Translations under genes and position numbers: made by a program
Origin: Comamonas suwonensis
GTDB taxonomy: Bacteria; Pseudomonadota; Gammaproteobacteria; Burkholderiales; Burkholderiaceae_C
Length of the DNA stretch: 64,000 nt
Direction of reading: 5' to 3'
NCBI RefSeq assembly: GCF_012844455.2
Contig: NZ_JABBCQ020000010.1
Coordinates: 62,001 to 126,000 of the forward strand
Notes under the pieces: generated by a model
Seen by the model: the letters and a program-made list of their open reading frames with translations, nothing else
What the model was told of the DNA's origin: nothing
Databases searched by the model: none
Part shown: one piece after another, positions 32,669 through 41,033 of the stretch
How positions within the stretch are numbered: the first letter of the stretch is position 1
Layout: the number at the start of each line of letters is the position of its first letter

Positions 32669-34723
32669 ATGATCAGCCTCAAGAACATCACGCTGCGCCG
32701 CGGCACCAAAGTCCTGCTCGACCAGGTTAGCACCACCATCAACCCGGGAGAATCCGTGGGCCTCGTCGGCCGTAACGGTGCGGGTAAGTCCAGCCTGTTT
32801 GCTCTGCTCAACGGCAGCATCAGCGAAGACGGTGGTGATTTCTTCATCCCCCCGCAATGGCGCATGGCCCAGGTGGCCCAGCACATGCCCGAGACGGACG
32901 AGTCCGCTACCCAGTTTGTGCTGGATGGCGACACACGCTTGGCCGAGCTCAATGCCAAGCTTGCCGCAGCTGAAGCGTCTGAAGACGGCATGGAAATCGC
33001 CCAAGCCTATATCGACTTGGGCGATGCCGGTGCCCATGATGCGGAAGCACGCGCCCAAGCGCTGATTCTGGGTCTGGGCTTCAAGGTCTCCGAGCTGAGC
33101 CACCCCGTCAACAGTTTCTCGGGCGGCTGGCGCATGCGCCTGCAACTGGCCCGCGCGCTCATGGCGCCTAGCGACCTCTTGCTGCTGGACGAACCAACCA
33201 ACCACTTGGACTTGGACGCTCTGGTCTGGCTGGAAGCCTGGCTCAAGCGCTACAGCGGCACGATGATCGTCATCAGCCACGACCGCGAGTTCCTGGACGC
33301 CATCACCAACGTCACCCTGCAAATTCAGGGCGGCCAGATCAACCGCTACGGCGGCAATTACTCGCGCTTTGAAGAGCTGCGTGCCCAGCAGCTGGAGCTG
33401 CAAGCCGCCAGCTTTGCCAAGCAGCAAGAGAAGATGGCCCACCTGCAGAAGTTTATTGACCGCTTCAAGGCCAAGGCCAGCAAAGCCAAGCAGGCGCAAA
33501 GCCGGGTCAAGCAGCTCGAGCGCATGGAAAAAATCGGCCCTGTGCTGGCCGAAGCCGAATTCACCTTCGAGTTCAAAGAGCCAGCGAGCTTGCCCAACCC
33601 CATGCTGGCCATCAGCGATGCCTCTTTTGGTTACACCGATGAAGAAGGCAATCAGACCACCATCCTGCGCGGCGTCAACCGCTCGGTGCTGGCCGGTCAG
33701 CGCATCGGTATTTTGGGTGCCAACGGTCAGGGTAAGTCGACCTTGGTCAAGACCATTGCCCGCGAGATGAAACAGCTGGCCGGTGAAGTGACCGAAGGCA
33801 AGGGCCTGAACATTGGCTACTTTGCCCAGCAAGAACTGGACGTGCTGCGCCCCAGCGAAAATCCACTGGAGCACATGATCCGTCTGGCCCGCGAACTCGG
33901 CGCTGCAGCACCTGCCGCCAGCCGCGAGCAAGATCTGCGCACCTGGCTAGGCACCTTCAACTTCAGCGGCGACATGGTCAAACAGGCCGTGGGCAGCATG
34001 AGCGGTGGCGAAAAAGCCCGCCTGGTGCTGGCCATGATCGTCTGGCAGCGCCCCAACCTGCTGCTGCTTGACGAACCTACCAACCACCTGGACTTGGCCA
34101 CCCGCGAAGCGCTGGCAATGGCGATCAACGACTTTGACGGCACCGTCATGCTGGTATCCCACGACCGTTCGCTGCTGCGCTCGGTCTGTGAAGACTTCTG
34201 GATGGTCGGCCGCGGCGTTGTGGGTCCCTTCGATGGCACGCTGGACGACTACCAGCGCTACCTGCTGGACGAATCCAAGCGCCTACGCGAGGAAGCCCGT
34301 CAGGCAGAGAACAATGCCCGCACTGAAAAGCCTGCGGAAGTTCAGGCTCCAGAGCCCGTAGCTCCAGTCGTGCAAGCGGTTGAAACGCCTAAAGTAGAAG
34401 CAATTGCTATCGCTGCAGGCGCAACCGCCGCAATGGCTGACCCCAAGGAAGCCCGCCGCCTGGCCGCCGCCGCGCGCCAGCAGCTAGCCGACAAGACCAA
34501 GCCCTTCAAGAAAGAGCTGGAACAAATCGATAAAAAACTGCCCCAGCTCAACACCCAGCGCAACACGCTGGAAGAAAAGCTGGCCACCTCCGGCCTGCCC
34601 GCTGGCGATATCGTCGAAGCCGGCAAGCTGCTGAGCAATGTGAATGGCGAAATCGAGCAGCTGGAAGAGCGCTGGCTGGAGCTGTCGGAACAAATCGAGG
34701 CTCTGGCTACCGAAGTTTGCTAA
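32669..34723 (+). CDS. yheS: ABC-F family ribosome-associated ATPase (YheS-like)
   Basis: 684 residues, two ABC domains and no membrane span. Domain 1: Walker A GLVGRNGAGKSSLF, signature FSGGWRMRLQLARAL, Walker B LLLLDEPTNHLDL. Linker (about 245-300) is rich in Lys/Gln as in ABC-F P-site tRNA interaction motifs. Domain 2: GILGANGQGKSTLVK, MSGGEKARLVLAM, LLLLDEPTNHLDLA. The C-terminal part (about 560-680) is a coiled coil (FKKELEQIDKKLPQLNTQRN). Such proteins act on stalled ribosomes; YheS is favoured over Uup by linker texture. Confidence 0.88.
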   Translation: MISLKNITLRRGTKVLLDQVSTTINPGESVGLVGRNGAGKSSLFALLNGSISEDGGDFFIPPQWRMAQVAQHMPETDESATQFVLDGDTRLAELNAKLAAAEASEDGMEIAQAYIDLGDAGAHDAEARAQALILGLGFKVSELSHPVNSFSGGWRMRLQLARALMAPSDLLLLDEPTNHLDLDALVWLEAWLKRYSGTMIVISHDREFLDAITNVTLQIQGGQINRYGGNYSRFEELRAQQLELQAASFAKQQEKMAHLQKFIDRFKAKASKAKQAQSRVKQLERMEKIGPVLAEAEFTFEFKEPASLPNPMLAISDASFGYTDEEGNQTTILRGVNRSVLAGQRIGILGANGQGKSTLVKTIAREMKQLAGEVTEGKGLNIGYFAQQELDVLRPSENPLEHMIRLARELGAAAPAASREQDLRTWLGTFNFSGDMVKQAVGSMSGGEKARLVLAMIVWQRPNLLLLDEPTNHLDLATREALAMAINDFDGTVMLVSHDRSLLRSVCEDFWMVGRGVVGPFDGTLDDYQRYLLDESKRLREEARQAENNARTEKPAEVQAPEPVAPVVQAVETPKVEAIAIAAGATAAMADPKEARRLAAAARQQLADKTKPFKKELEQIDKKLPQLNTQRNTLEEKLATSGLPAGDIVEAGKLLSNVNGEIEQLEERWLELSEQIEALATEVC

Positions 34724-34752
34724 GCACCTGCAGCCTTAGCCTGCAGACCTAA

Positions 34753-34799
34753 AAATAGCGGCCAACCTATGCAAGTCATAGGAAGGCCGCTATTTTTTT
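34753..34799 (+). terminator. Terminator after yheS
   Basis: AAATAGCGGCC and GGCCGCTATTT arms, with an inner CCTATG/CATAGG stem, then a run of seven Ts. Confidence 0.88.
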
Positions 34800-34913
34800 A
34801 ATGATTCAAAAAACATCACTAAACGCAGGTTTCATTTACTTGCTTAATTAATTCAGCTTGCTGTCAACCAGCAGTCAGAACCACGCGTTGAACACGTAAA
34901 GGAGTGAACTGCA

Positions 34914-35033
34914 ATGACCAACACTGTGACCGACACCGCCCAAGCACTGCCCGCAAAGGCTGCCGTAGCTATGTCCTTGATGGCTTGGCCTTGGGATGAA
35001 CGCGATCGCAAGCGTGCCCCTTCCGCAGCGTGA
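34914..35033 (+). CDS. Micro-protein A with WPWDERDRKR motif
   Basis: 39 residues: MTNTVTDTAQALPAKAAVAM, then SLMAWPWDERDRKRAPSAA. AAAGGAG ribosome site 9-10 bases upstream. A GCTGTCAACCAGC block lies about 45 bases before the start; the same block precedes micro-protein B. The C-terminal WPWDERDRKR is repeated in B as WPEDERDRKR, and 17 bases (GAACGCGATCGCAAGCG) are identical in the two genes. No family recognised. Too small and conserved in pattern to be chance, in my judgement. Confidence 0.68.
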   Translation: MTNTVTDTAQALPAKAAVAMSLMAWPWDERDRKRAPSAA

Positions 35034-35127
35034 TTCCCGCTTTGAAAAAATAATTTAAAAAATTTTCAAAAGCTGTCAACCAGCTGAATCTATCAAGCGT
35101 TGTACAGGCATACAGGAGAACTTTCCC

Positions 35128-35187
35128 ATGCAAATCCTCAACATCATGAACATCTGGCCCGAAGACGAACGCGATCGCAAGCGCTAA
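35128..35187 (+). CDS. Micro-protein B with WPEDERDRKR motif
   Basis: 19 residues, MQILNIMNIWPEDERDRKR, ending exactly with the motif shared with micro-protein A. AGGAG site with good spacing. Upstream leader resembles that of A: GCTGTCAACCAGC, then GCGTTG-ACA. The two genes and a terminator at 35321-35352 form an isolated unit between yheS and phaB. The function is unknown; a bioactive or regulatory peptide, a ribosome-binding peptide or a modified peptide are all open. Confidence 0.62.
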   Translation: MQILNIMNIWPEDERDRKR

Positions 35188-35320
35188 GCGCTCATCAGCA
35201 ATACGGCGCATTTTTGCGCTGACTATTGCAGCCAGGTGCCAAGGCAGTCGGCACTGACAGGCCACTGAAACACAAGCCTCACTGCCGCTCTGCAAGCCAC
35301 CTCAACGTGGCACAACCGCC

Positions 35321-35352
35321 AAAACCCGCAAGAATCATTTCTGCGGGTTTTG
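35321..35352 (+). terminator. Terminator of the micro-protein unit
   Basis: AAAACCCGCA ... TGCGGGTTTT arms with an 11-base loop; followed by TGTC. The stretch 35188-35320 shows no other gene. Confidence 0.8.
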
Positions 35353-35393
35353 TCATTTCTGCATCTGATTCACCGCATTTAAGTCTTTTAGAC

Positions 35394-35428
35394 CTCTAGC
35401 GCTTACATAACCAGCGCAAGCAGCTACA
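35394..35428. repeat. Comamonad palindromic repeat, copy 3
   Basis: CTCTAGCGCTTACATAACCAGCGCAAGCAGCTAC; imperfect arms. Confidence 0.6.
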
Positions 35429-35454
35429 AAAAAAGGAGCCGAAGCTCCTTTTTG
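35428..35454. terminator. Bidirectional terminator after phaB
   Basis: AAAAAGGAGC-TTCG-GCTCCTTTTTTT on the minus strand; the plus strand also ends in five Ts. Confidence 0.88.
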
Positions 35455-35472
35455 TTCAATGCCTGAAAAGGC

Positions 35473-36210
35473 TTAGTGCATGTGCAGGCCGCCGTTGACG
35501 GAGAAGTCTGCACCGGTGGAATAACCACCTTCATCTGAAGCCAGCCACGAAATAATCGAGGCGATTTCAGAAGGCTCACCCAGACGCTTGACGGGCACGC
35601 CCGACACGATCTTGTCCAGCACATCGGGGCGAATGGCCTTGACCATGTCGGTACCGATATAGCCGGGGCTGACCGTATTCACTGTCACACCCTTGGTCGC
35701 CAGCTCTTGCGCCAGCGCCATGGTGAAGCCATGCATGCCGGCCTTGGCTGCCGAGTAGTTGGTCTGACCGGCCTGGCCCTTGGCGCCGTTGACCGAGCTG
35801 ATGTTGATGATGCGACCCCAGCCCTTTTCCGACATGTCTGCCACCACTTGCTTGGTGACGTTGAACATGGAGTTCAGGTTGGTTTCAATGACTTGCTTCC
35901 AGTCGTCTGGAGTCATCTTGATGAACATGCGGTCACGTGTGATACCCGCGTTGTTCACCAGCACATCAATGTTTCCATGCTCGGCCTTGGTCTTTTCAAA
36001 GGCTTCAACGGTGGACTCCCAGTCCCCTACGTTGCCGACCGACGCATAAAACGTGTATCCCAAATCCGCTTGCTCTTTCAACCACTTCTCGGCATCACGC
36101 GATGGGCCGCAGCCCGCGATGACCTTGAAGCCGTCTTTGTGCAAACGCTGGCAGATTGCGGTCCCGATGCCGCCCATGCCACCTGTGACGTACGCTACTT
36201 TCTGACCCAT
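35473..36210 (-). CDS. phaB: Acetoacetyl-CoA reductase
   Basis: 245 residues, short-chain dehydrogenase. Cofactor loop VTGGMGGIGTAI (8-19), NNAGI, catalytic Ser in INISSVNG, and Tyr-x-x-x-Lys in TNYSAAKAG. Reduces acetoacetyl-CoA to (R)-3-hydroxybutyryl-CoA with NADPH for PHB synthesis. Length and sequence match the Cupriavidus enzyme (246). A 244-base gap separates it from phaA, so it may have its own promoter as well as read-through. Confidence 0.95.
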   Translation of the reverse strand: MGQKVAYVTGGMGGIGTAICQRLHKDGFKVIAGCGPSRDAEKWLKEQADLGYTFYASVGNVGDWESTVEAFEKTKAEHGNIDVLVNNAGITRDRMFIKMTPDDWKQVIETNLNSMFNVTKQVVADMSEKGWGRIINISSVNGAKGQAGQTNYSAAKAGMHGFTMALAQELATKGVTVNTVSPGYIGTDMVKAIRPDVLDKIVSGVPVKRLGEPSEIASIISWLASDEGGYSTGADFSVNGGLHMH

Positions 36211-36454
36211 TCATCTCTCCTGTCAATCAATCAATGGTTATTTCACGATCACTATTGGCAATAAACATTCTTAGTTTTTGTTTATCGCCATGGACGCCAC
36301 ACACCCTGCACGCTGGCCATTCCAGTATGCAACGTGGTTCGTCCGAATGCGCCCGCAACAGCTTTTTTTGCCTCGTGATCTTCCCTTAGGTAGATACTAA
36401 GTGACCGTTAGCGGGCAGCTCAGACCACGCCAGCTGGCGTGCTCTCAAACAGGG

Positions 36455-37636
36455 TTAGCAGGCTTCGACAGCCATGGCGACGCCCATGCCGCCGCCAATG
36501 CACAGACCCGCCAAGCCCTTCTTAGCGCCGCTGCGCTGCATCTCATGCAACAAAGTCACCAGAATGCGGCAGCCAGATGCGCCGATAGGGTGACCAATGG
36601 CGATCGCACCGCCGTTGACGTTGACCTTGGACTTGTCCAGACCCAGCTCGTTGTTCACGGCGCAGGCCTGAGCAGCAAAAGCTTCGTTCAGCTCGAACAG
36701 GTCCACATCGGCAGCCTTCCAGCCGGCGCGATCCAGCGCCTTGCGGGCGGCATAGATGGGACCCAGCCCCATGACTTCAGGAGCCAGGCCGCTGGTGGCG
36801 TACGAGACGATCTTAGCCAGAGGCTTCAGGCCTAAAGCCTTGGCCTTGGCAGCAGTCATCACCACCACCGCAGCTGCGCCGTCGTTCAGACCGGATGCAT
36901 TGCCTGCTGTAACCGAGCCGGCCTTGTCGAAGGCGGGGCGCAACGTGGCCAGCACATCGGCATTGGTCTTGCGGTTGATGTATTCGTCCGCATCAAAAAC
37001 AACAGGGTCGCCCTTGCGCTGGGGAATCACCACAGGAACAATTTCGCTCTTAAACTTGCCTGCGTCCTGCGCAGCCGCCGCTTTTTGCTGGCTGGCCAGC
37101 GCCAGCGCATCTTGCTGCTCGCGGCTAACGCTCTTTTCCTTGGCAACGTTCTCAGCGGTAATGCCCATGTGGTACTGGTTGTAGACGTCCCACAGGCCGT
37201 CGACGATCATTGTGTCGACCATCTTCCAGTCGCCCATGCGCTGTCCATCACGCGAACCGGGCACGGCGTGGGGAGACAGGCTCATGTTTTCCTGACCACC
37301 GGCCACCACAATTTCGCTGTCGCCCGTGGCCACAGCCTGCGCGGCCAGCATCACGGCTTTCAAACCAGAGCCGCAAACGGCATTGATCGTCAGCGCAGGC
37401 GTTTCCTTGGCAATGCCAGCAGCCATCATGGCCTGGCGAGCGGGGTTCTGGCCCACGCCAGCCGTGAGCACCTGGCCCATGATGACTTCGCCCACTTGAT
37501 CCTTGTCCACATTGGCGCGCGCCAAGGCTTCGGTAATCACGGTTGCACCCAGCTGGGTTGCAGGAATCTTGGCCAAAGAGCCACCAAACTTGCCCACCGC
37601 CGTACGCACGGCGGAAACGATAACGATGTCTTCCAT
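36455..37636 (-). CDS. phaA: Acetyl-CoA acetyltransferase (beta-ketothiolase)
   Basis: 393 residues. Acyl-enzyme Cys88 in [20 protein letters not shown], His in [13 protein letters not shown] and second Cys in [14 protein letters not shown]. Condenses two acetyl-CoA to acetoacetyl-CoA, the first PHB step. Second gene of a leftward phaC-phaA-phaB series. An inverted repeat CACGCCAGCTGGCGTG just past the stop (36425-36440) lacks a T-run. Confidence 0.96.
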   Translation of the reverse strand: MEDIVIVSAVRTAVGKFGGSLAKIPATQLGATVITEALARANVDKDQVGEVIMGQVLTAGVGQNPARQAMMAAGIAKETPALTINAVCGSGLKAVMLAAQAVATGDSEIVVAGGQENMSLSPHAVPGSRDGQRMGDWKMVDTMIVDGLWDVYNQYHMGITAENVAKEKSVSREQQDALALASQQKAAAAQDAGKFKSEIVPVVIPQRKGDPVVFDADEYINRKTNADVLATLRPAFDKAGSVTAGNASGLNDGAAAVVVMTAAKAKALGLKPLAKIVSYATSGLAPEVMGLGPIYAARKALDRAGWKAADVDLFELNEAFAAQACAVNNELGLDKSKVNVNGGAIAIGHPIGASGCRILVTLLHEMQRSGAKKGLAGLCIGGGMGVAMAVEAC

Positions 37637-37723
37637 TGCTGACGAACCTTTCTAGGTTTCTTACAAGTGATGCATGCTGCGGGCCGCTTTTTGTTCATCG
37701 CAAAACCCGCATCCTCTTATCTA

Positions 37724-37748
37724 CCACAGTGCTATTGCAGCACTGTGG
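37724..37748. other. Hairpin between phaC and phaA
   Basis: CCACAGTGCT-ATTGC-AGCACTGTGG, a 10-bp perfect stem without a following T-run, so more like an RNA-processing or stability element than a terminator. Confidence 0.6.
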
Positions 37749-37766
37749 CATGAAGCCGTAGCGCCT

Positions 37767-39656
37767 TCAAACTTTGGCCAAAACGTAGCGACCCGGCGCA
37801 TCTTCGATCGCGGCATAGGCTTTGGCACGACCATAGTTCTTGGGGGCCGCGACTTGCTTGCCTGCATGGCTGCCCAGCCAGGCGCTCCAGTCCGTCCACC
37901 AGCTGCCAGGGTACTCCGTCGCCCCTTCCGTCCAGTCGTCAAACGTCGCCGGGAATTCACCATCCTCACGCAACCAGTGACTGCGCTTGTTCTTGGCAGG
38001 CGGGTTGATCACGCCTGCAATGTGGCCCGAAGCCCCCATGACAAAGCGCAGGTCGCCACCCAGTACCTGGGTCGAGGCATAGGCCGTGCTCACCGGCACG
38101 ATATGGTCTTCACGCGAGCCATACACATAAACAGGCAGCTTGACCGCGCTGATGTCCACCGTCTCGCCGCACACCGTCAGCGCGCCGGACTTGGTCAAAT
38201 TGTTTTCCAGATAGAGGTTGCGCAGATACCAGGCGTAGAACGGACCAGGCAAATTGGTCGAGTCGCTATTCCAGTACAGCAGGTCGAACGGAGGCGGTGT
38301 CTCGCCCTTGAGGTAGTTACCCACCACATAGTTCCAGACCAGATCATTGGGGCGCAGAAAGCTGAAGGTCGAGGCCATGTCCTGGCCCTTCATCAAGCCA
38401 CCCTTGCCCATTTGCATCTCGCGCAGGCGCACCATGTTTTCGTCGATAAAGATATCAAGAATACCGGTGTCACTAAAGTCGAGCAGCGTGGTCAGCAGCG
38501 TCATGCTGGCCACCGGGAAAGGTGTGACCTCGGTTTTAACCGTGGTCTTGCTGGTCGTCTTGGCCGCAGCGCTGCGGCTACGAGTGGGCTTGACTGCAGG
38601 CTGACCATGCTCACGGGTATAGCGTGCTGTCAGCACCGCCATGGCCGTGGTCAGCATGGTGCCGCCCACGCAAAAGCCCAGCACGTTGATTTGCGGCACA
38701 GCGCAAATGTCCTGCACCGTGCTGACGGCCTTAAGCACGCCGTTCTCGATGTAATCGTCCCAGGTCGCGCCGCTCAGACTCTCGTCTGGGTTGCGCCAGC
38801 TGACCACAAACGTGTGATGCCCTTCGCTGACCGCGTAGCGAATGACGGAGTTGTCAGGCTGCAGATCCAGAATGTAGAACTTGTTGATGCAAGGGGGCAC
38901 CATCAAGAACGGCTTTTCATAGACCTTGGTCGTCAGCGGCTTGTATTCGATGAGTTGGAACAGCTCGTTCTCAAACACCACCGCGCCTTCGGTCGTAGCC
39001 ACGTTCTTGCCCACGGTGAACAAACTCTCGTCCGTCATCGAAACATGGCCTTGACGCATGTCAGCCAGTAGATTCGAAATCCCCTGAGCCAGACTCTCGC
39101 CCTTGGTCTCGACAATCTTGTTCAGTGCATCCGCATTCAGCGCCAGAAAATTGCTGGGTGCCATGGCAGCCACCCATTGCTCTACGGCAAAGCGCACGCG
39201 GCTGCGGGTTTTGTCGTCACCCTGCACGGCTTCGGCCATGCCGGTCAGCATGCGGCTTCCCAGCAGATAGTTGGCCGCGGCCATGGCTGCTACGGGGTTG
39301 GCGCTCCACTCGGGCTTGGAAAAGCGCTTGTCTTTGGCCAGCATGGCCTGTATCGTCTGAGCGTCGCTCAAAGACTGAAAAGCTTTGACATATTCCTGCT
39401 GCAAGCTTTGCAGCTTGGGGGCGTCAAACTGCACCGACTGACCGGCAGCGCCCGCCGTTTGCGGCATGGCAGATTTCAGCGCTTCCATCATCCCGCCCCA
39501 TGACTGGGGCACACCACCCAGACCGGGCATGCTGGCCAGGCCTGCAGGGGCGCTTGCCTGCAATTGCTGAAGCGTCTGGAGGCTTTTGCCCCACTGCTCC
39601 TGCCAGAATTGTTGAATAGATTGGCCTGCTTGGCCCCAGCTCGGGTCAAAATTCAT
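37767..39656 (-). CDS. phaC: Class I poly(3-hydroxyalkanoate) synthase with extra basic insert
   Basis: 629 residues from ATG 39656 (GAGGATG upstream). Lipase-box-like Cys329 in VLGFCVGGT, catalytic Asp in SREDHIVPV, His in GASGHIAGV; N-domain with SNFLALNADAL. Polymerises (R)-3-hydroxybutyryl-CoA. Compared with the Cupriavidus enzyme (589), residues about 346-381 are an extra Lys/Thr/Ser/Ala-rich segment (KPTRSRSAAAKTTSKTTVKT) inserted right after the helix following the nucleophile, between VLTAR and ASMTLLTTLLDF. First gene of phaCAB. Confidence 0.95.
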   Translation of the reverse strand: MNFDPSWGQAGQSIQQFWQEQWGKSLQTLQQLQASAPAGLASMPGLGGVPQSWGGMMEALKSAMPQTAGAAGQSVQFDAPKLQSLQQEYVKAFQSLSDAQTIQAMLAKDKRFSKPEWSANPVAAMAAANYLLGSRMLTGMAEAVQGDDKTRSRVRFAVEQWVAAMAPSNFLALNADALNKIVETKGESLAQGISNLLADMRQGHVSMTDESLFTVGKNVATTEGAVVFENELFQLIEYKPLTTKVYEKPFLMVPPCINKFYILDLQPDNSVIRYAVSEGHHTFVVSWRNPDESLSGATWDDYIENGVLKAVSTVQDICAVPQINVLGFCVGGTMLTTAMAVLTARYTREHGQPAVKPTRSRSAAAKTTSKTTVKTEVTPFPVASMTLLTTLLDFSDTGILDIFIDENMVRLREMQMGKGGLMKGQDMASTFSFLRPNDLVWNYVVGNYLKGETPPPFDLLYWNSDSTNLPGPFYAWYLRNLYLENNLTKSGALTVCGETVDISAVKLPVYVYGSREDHIVPVSTAYASTQVLGGDLRFVMGASGHIAGVINPPAKNKRSHWLREDGEFPATFDDWTEGATEYPGSWWTDWSAWLGSHAGKQVAAPKNYGRAKAYAAIEDAPGRYVLAKV

Positions 39657-39859
39657 GCTTACATCCTCATCAAGGCAAGCGACCGGCGATCTCAGGGTCA
39701 GGGACGCTTGCGGAATCTGCAATACGGCTCACACGGCGGGATTGTCACCTATGCGCCAGTCAGTTCTGACGAGAATTTTTGGCATTTCGCCGATATGAAG
39801 CCGTTTTGACACAAACAACACATGCACCCGTTTCAGGGCTGGTGCTTTATGGGAGCTCC

Positions 39860-40186
39860 ATGTACCTCGTTGCAATCGCCTGGATGTACGTTGTCGTGAT
39901 GATGACAATTGCCGAAGCGGCCAGCCCCGGCGGCACCCTGCTGGGTGCGTTTTTTACCTTGCTGCTTTATGGTCTGCTGCCGCTTTCCATCCTGCTCTAT
40001 ATCCTGGGAACCCCGGGCCGCAAGCGCCGTATCAAAGCCCTGCAGGAGCAGGAAGCACTAGCTGCAGCGCAGGCCACAGCAAGTGCCAATCCAGGCTCTC
40101 AATCAGGCATCTCGCCAGATGCTGGCGGCCAGTCGCCCGCTGCTTCCCAAACGCCCCGCATCGCGCCGGTGCGAGAAGAAACGTGA
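39860..40186 (+). CDS. Small two-span membrane protein
   Basis: 108 residues from ATG 39860 (GGGAG site). Two hydrophobic spans: MYLVAIAWMYVVVMMTIAEA (1-20) and LLGAFFTLLLYGLLPLSILL (about 27-46), then GTPGRKRRIKAL and a Ser/Ala/Pro-rich tail. Conserved hypothetical type in this family as far as I recall; no function known. Its last 84 bases overlap the convergent pgeF gene. Confidence 0.68.
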   Translation: MYLVAIAWMYVVVMMTIAEAASPGGTLLGAFFTLLLYGLLPLSILLYILGTPGRKRRIKALQEQEALAAAQATASANPGSQSGISPDAGGQSPAASQTPRIAPVREET

Positions 40187-41023
40187 TGCATTGCTGACCG
40201 TGCACCAGGGCTTTCCGCCATCGTTGCCAAAGATGGCAGTCATGCCCAATGCCTTAAGCCGTTGATGTGCAAGTAGCGGCAAATTGGCCAAATATTTGGT
40301 ATTAAGTCCTGATATAGGTACAAAACATTGGGCAGCAGCGGGGTCATGGGACACAAAGATGTCGCGGACTTCAGCGCCCACCTCAAAAAACTCAGGACCA
40401 ATGCAAGGACCTAGCCAGACCTGCGTGTGGGCCGCAATCTGACTCACTTCTTTTTTAATAGCTGGTAGCGCTTTCTGCGCTTGCACTTTCTGGCAAAAAG
40501 ACTCAAAAAGACTCTCCAGCACGCCCCCTGCCAAGGGACCATCAGCCGTGGCTCTTGAAGGCGGCATACCCGCCAGCCCGCGCCAGCCAGCATGGGCCGC
40601 ACCCACGATCAGCCCCGAGTCATGGGCCAGCAGCACCGGCAGGCAGTCTGCCACCATGATGGTGCAGACCACGCCAGCGTCGTCCGTCACACAGGCATCA
40701 AACGCTGCACCATTAGAGTGGGCGATGTTGCTTGCATCCAGCGCCAGCACATCCACACCATGCACCTGCTGCAAAAATGCGGTGCTGGCACCGGGGGTCT
40801 GCGACTGGATGGCGGCGCTGAACAGCTCGCGGTTGCGGTGTACATGAGCTGGATCATCACTCACATGGTCGCCCAGGTTCATGCTGCCCCAGGGCTCCTG
40901 GCTCACCCCGCCCTCACGGGAAGTACAGACAGCATGCACACCCGGCACAGGGGGCCAGTCAGGAATCAGCCATGACTCTGGCCATGCCTCTGTGCATTCT
41001 GGGTGGTTTTGCTTGTCCGTCAT
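40103..41023 (-). CDS. pgeF: Peptidoglycan editing factor / polyphenol oxidase (YfiH), with insertions
   Basis: 306 residues from ATG 41023. Metal-site residues His88 (QQVHGVDV), Cys127 (ADCLPV) and His144 (AAHAGWRGL) are present, as is WLGPCIGP. PgeF removes wrongly incorporated residues such as L-Ser from peptidoglycan precursors. Two stretches not expected from the family sit between GWRGLAG and WLGPCIGP: about 153-165 (MPPSRATADGPLA) and about 178-193 (QKVQAQKALPAIKKEV). The second coincides with a copy of the palindromic intergenic repeat. Confidence 0.88.
   Translation of the reverse strand: MTDKQNHPECTEAWPESWLIPDWPPVPGVHAVCTSREGGVSQEPWGSMNLGDHVSDDPAHVHRNRELFSAAIQSQTPGASTAFLQQVHGVDVLALDASNIAHSNGAAFDACVTDDAGVVCTIMVADCLPVLLAHDSGLIVGAAHAGWRGLAGMPPSRATADGPLAGGVLESLFESFCQKVQAQKALPAIKKEVSQIAAHTQVWLGPCIGPEFFEVGAEVRDIFVSHDPAAAQCFVPISGLNTKYLANLPLLAHQRLKALGMTAIFGNDGGKPWCTVSNASRFFSHRRDAGRLGSSGRLAASIWRDA
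40450..40485. repeat. Comamonad palindromic repeat, copy 4, inside pgeF
   Basis: TTTTTTAATAGCTGGTAGCGCTTTCTGCGCTTGCAC: the AATAGCT end and AGCGCTT/GCGCTTGC arms of the dispersed repeat, in frame within pgeF. Confidence 0.6.
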
Positions 41024-41033
41024 GGCTCGCCGA

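Noticed and set aside
34969..35295. Minus-strand 108-codon frame over the micro-protein genes
   Set aside because: No ribosome site and no recognisable domain; it is antisense to the repeated motif, which explains its composition.
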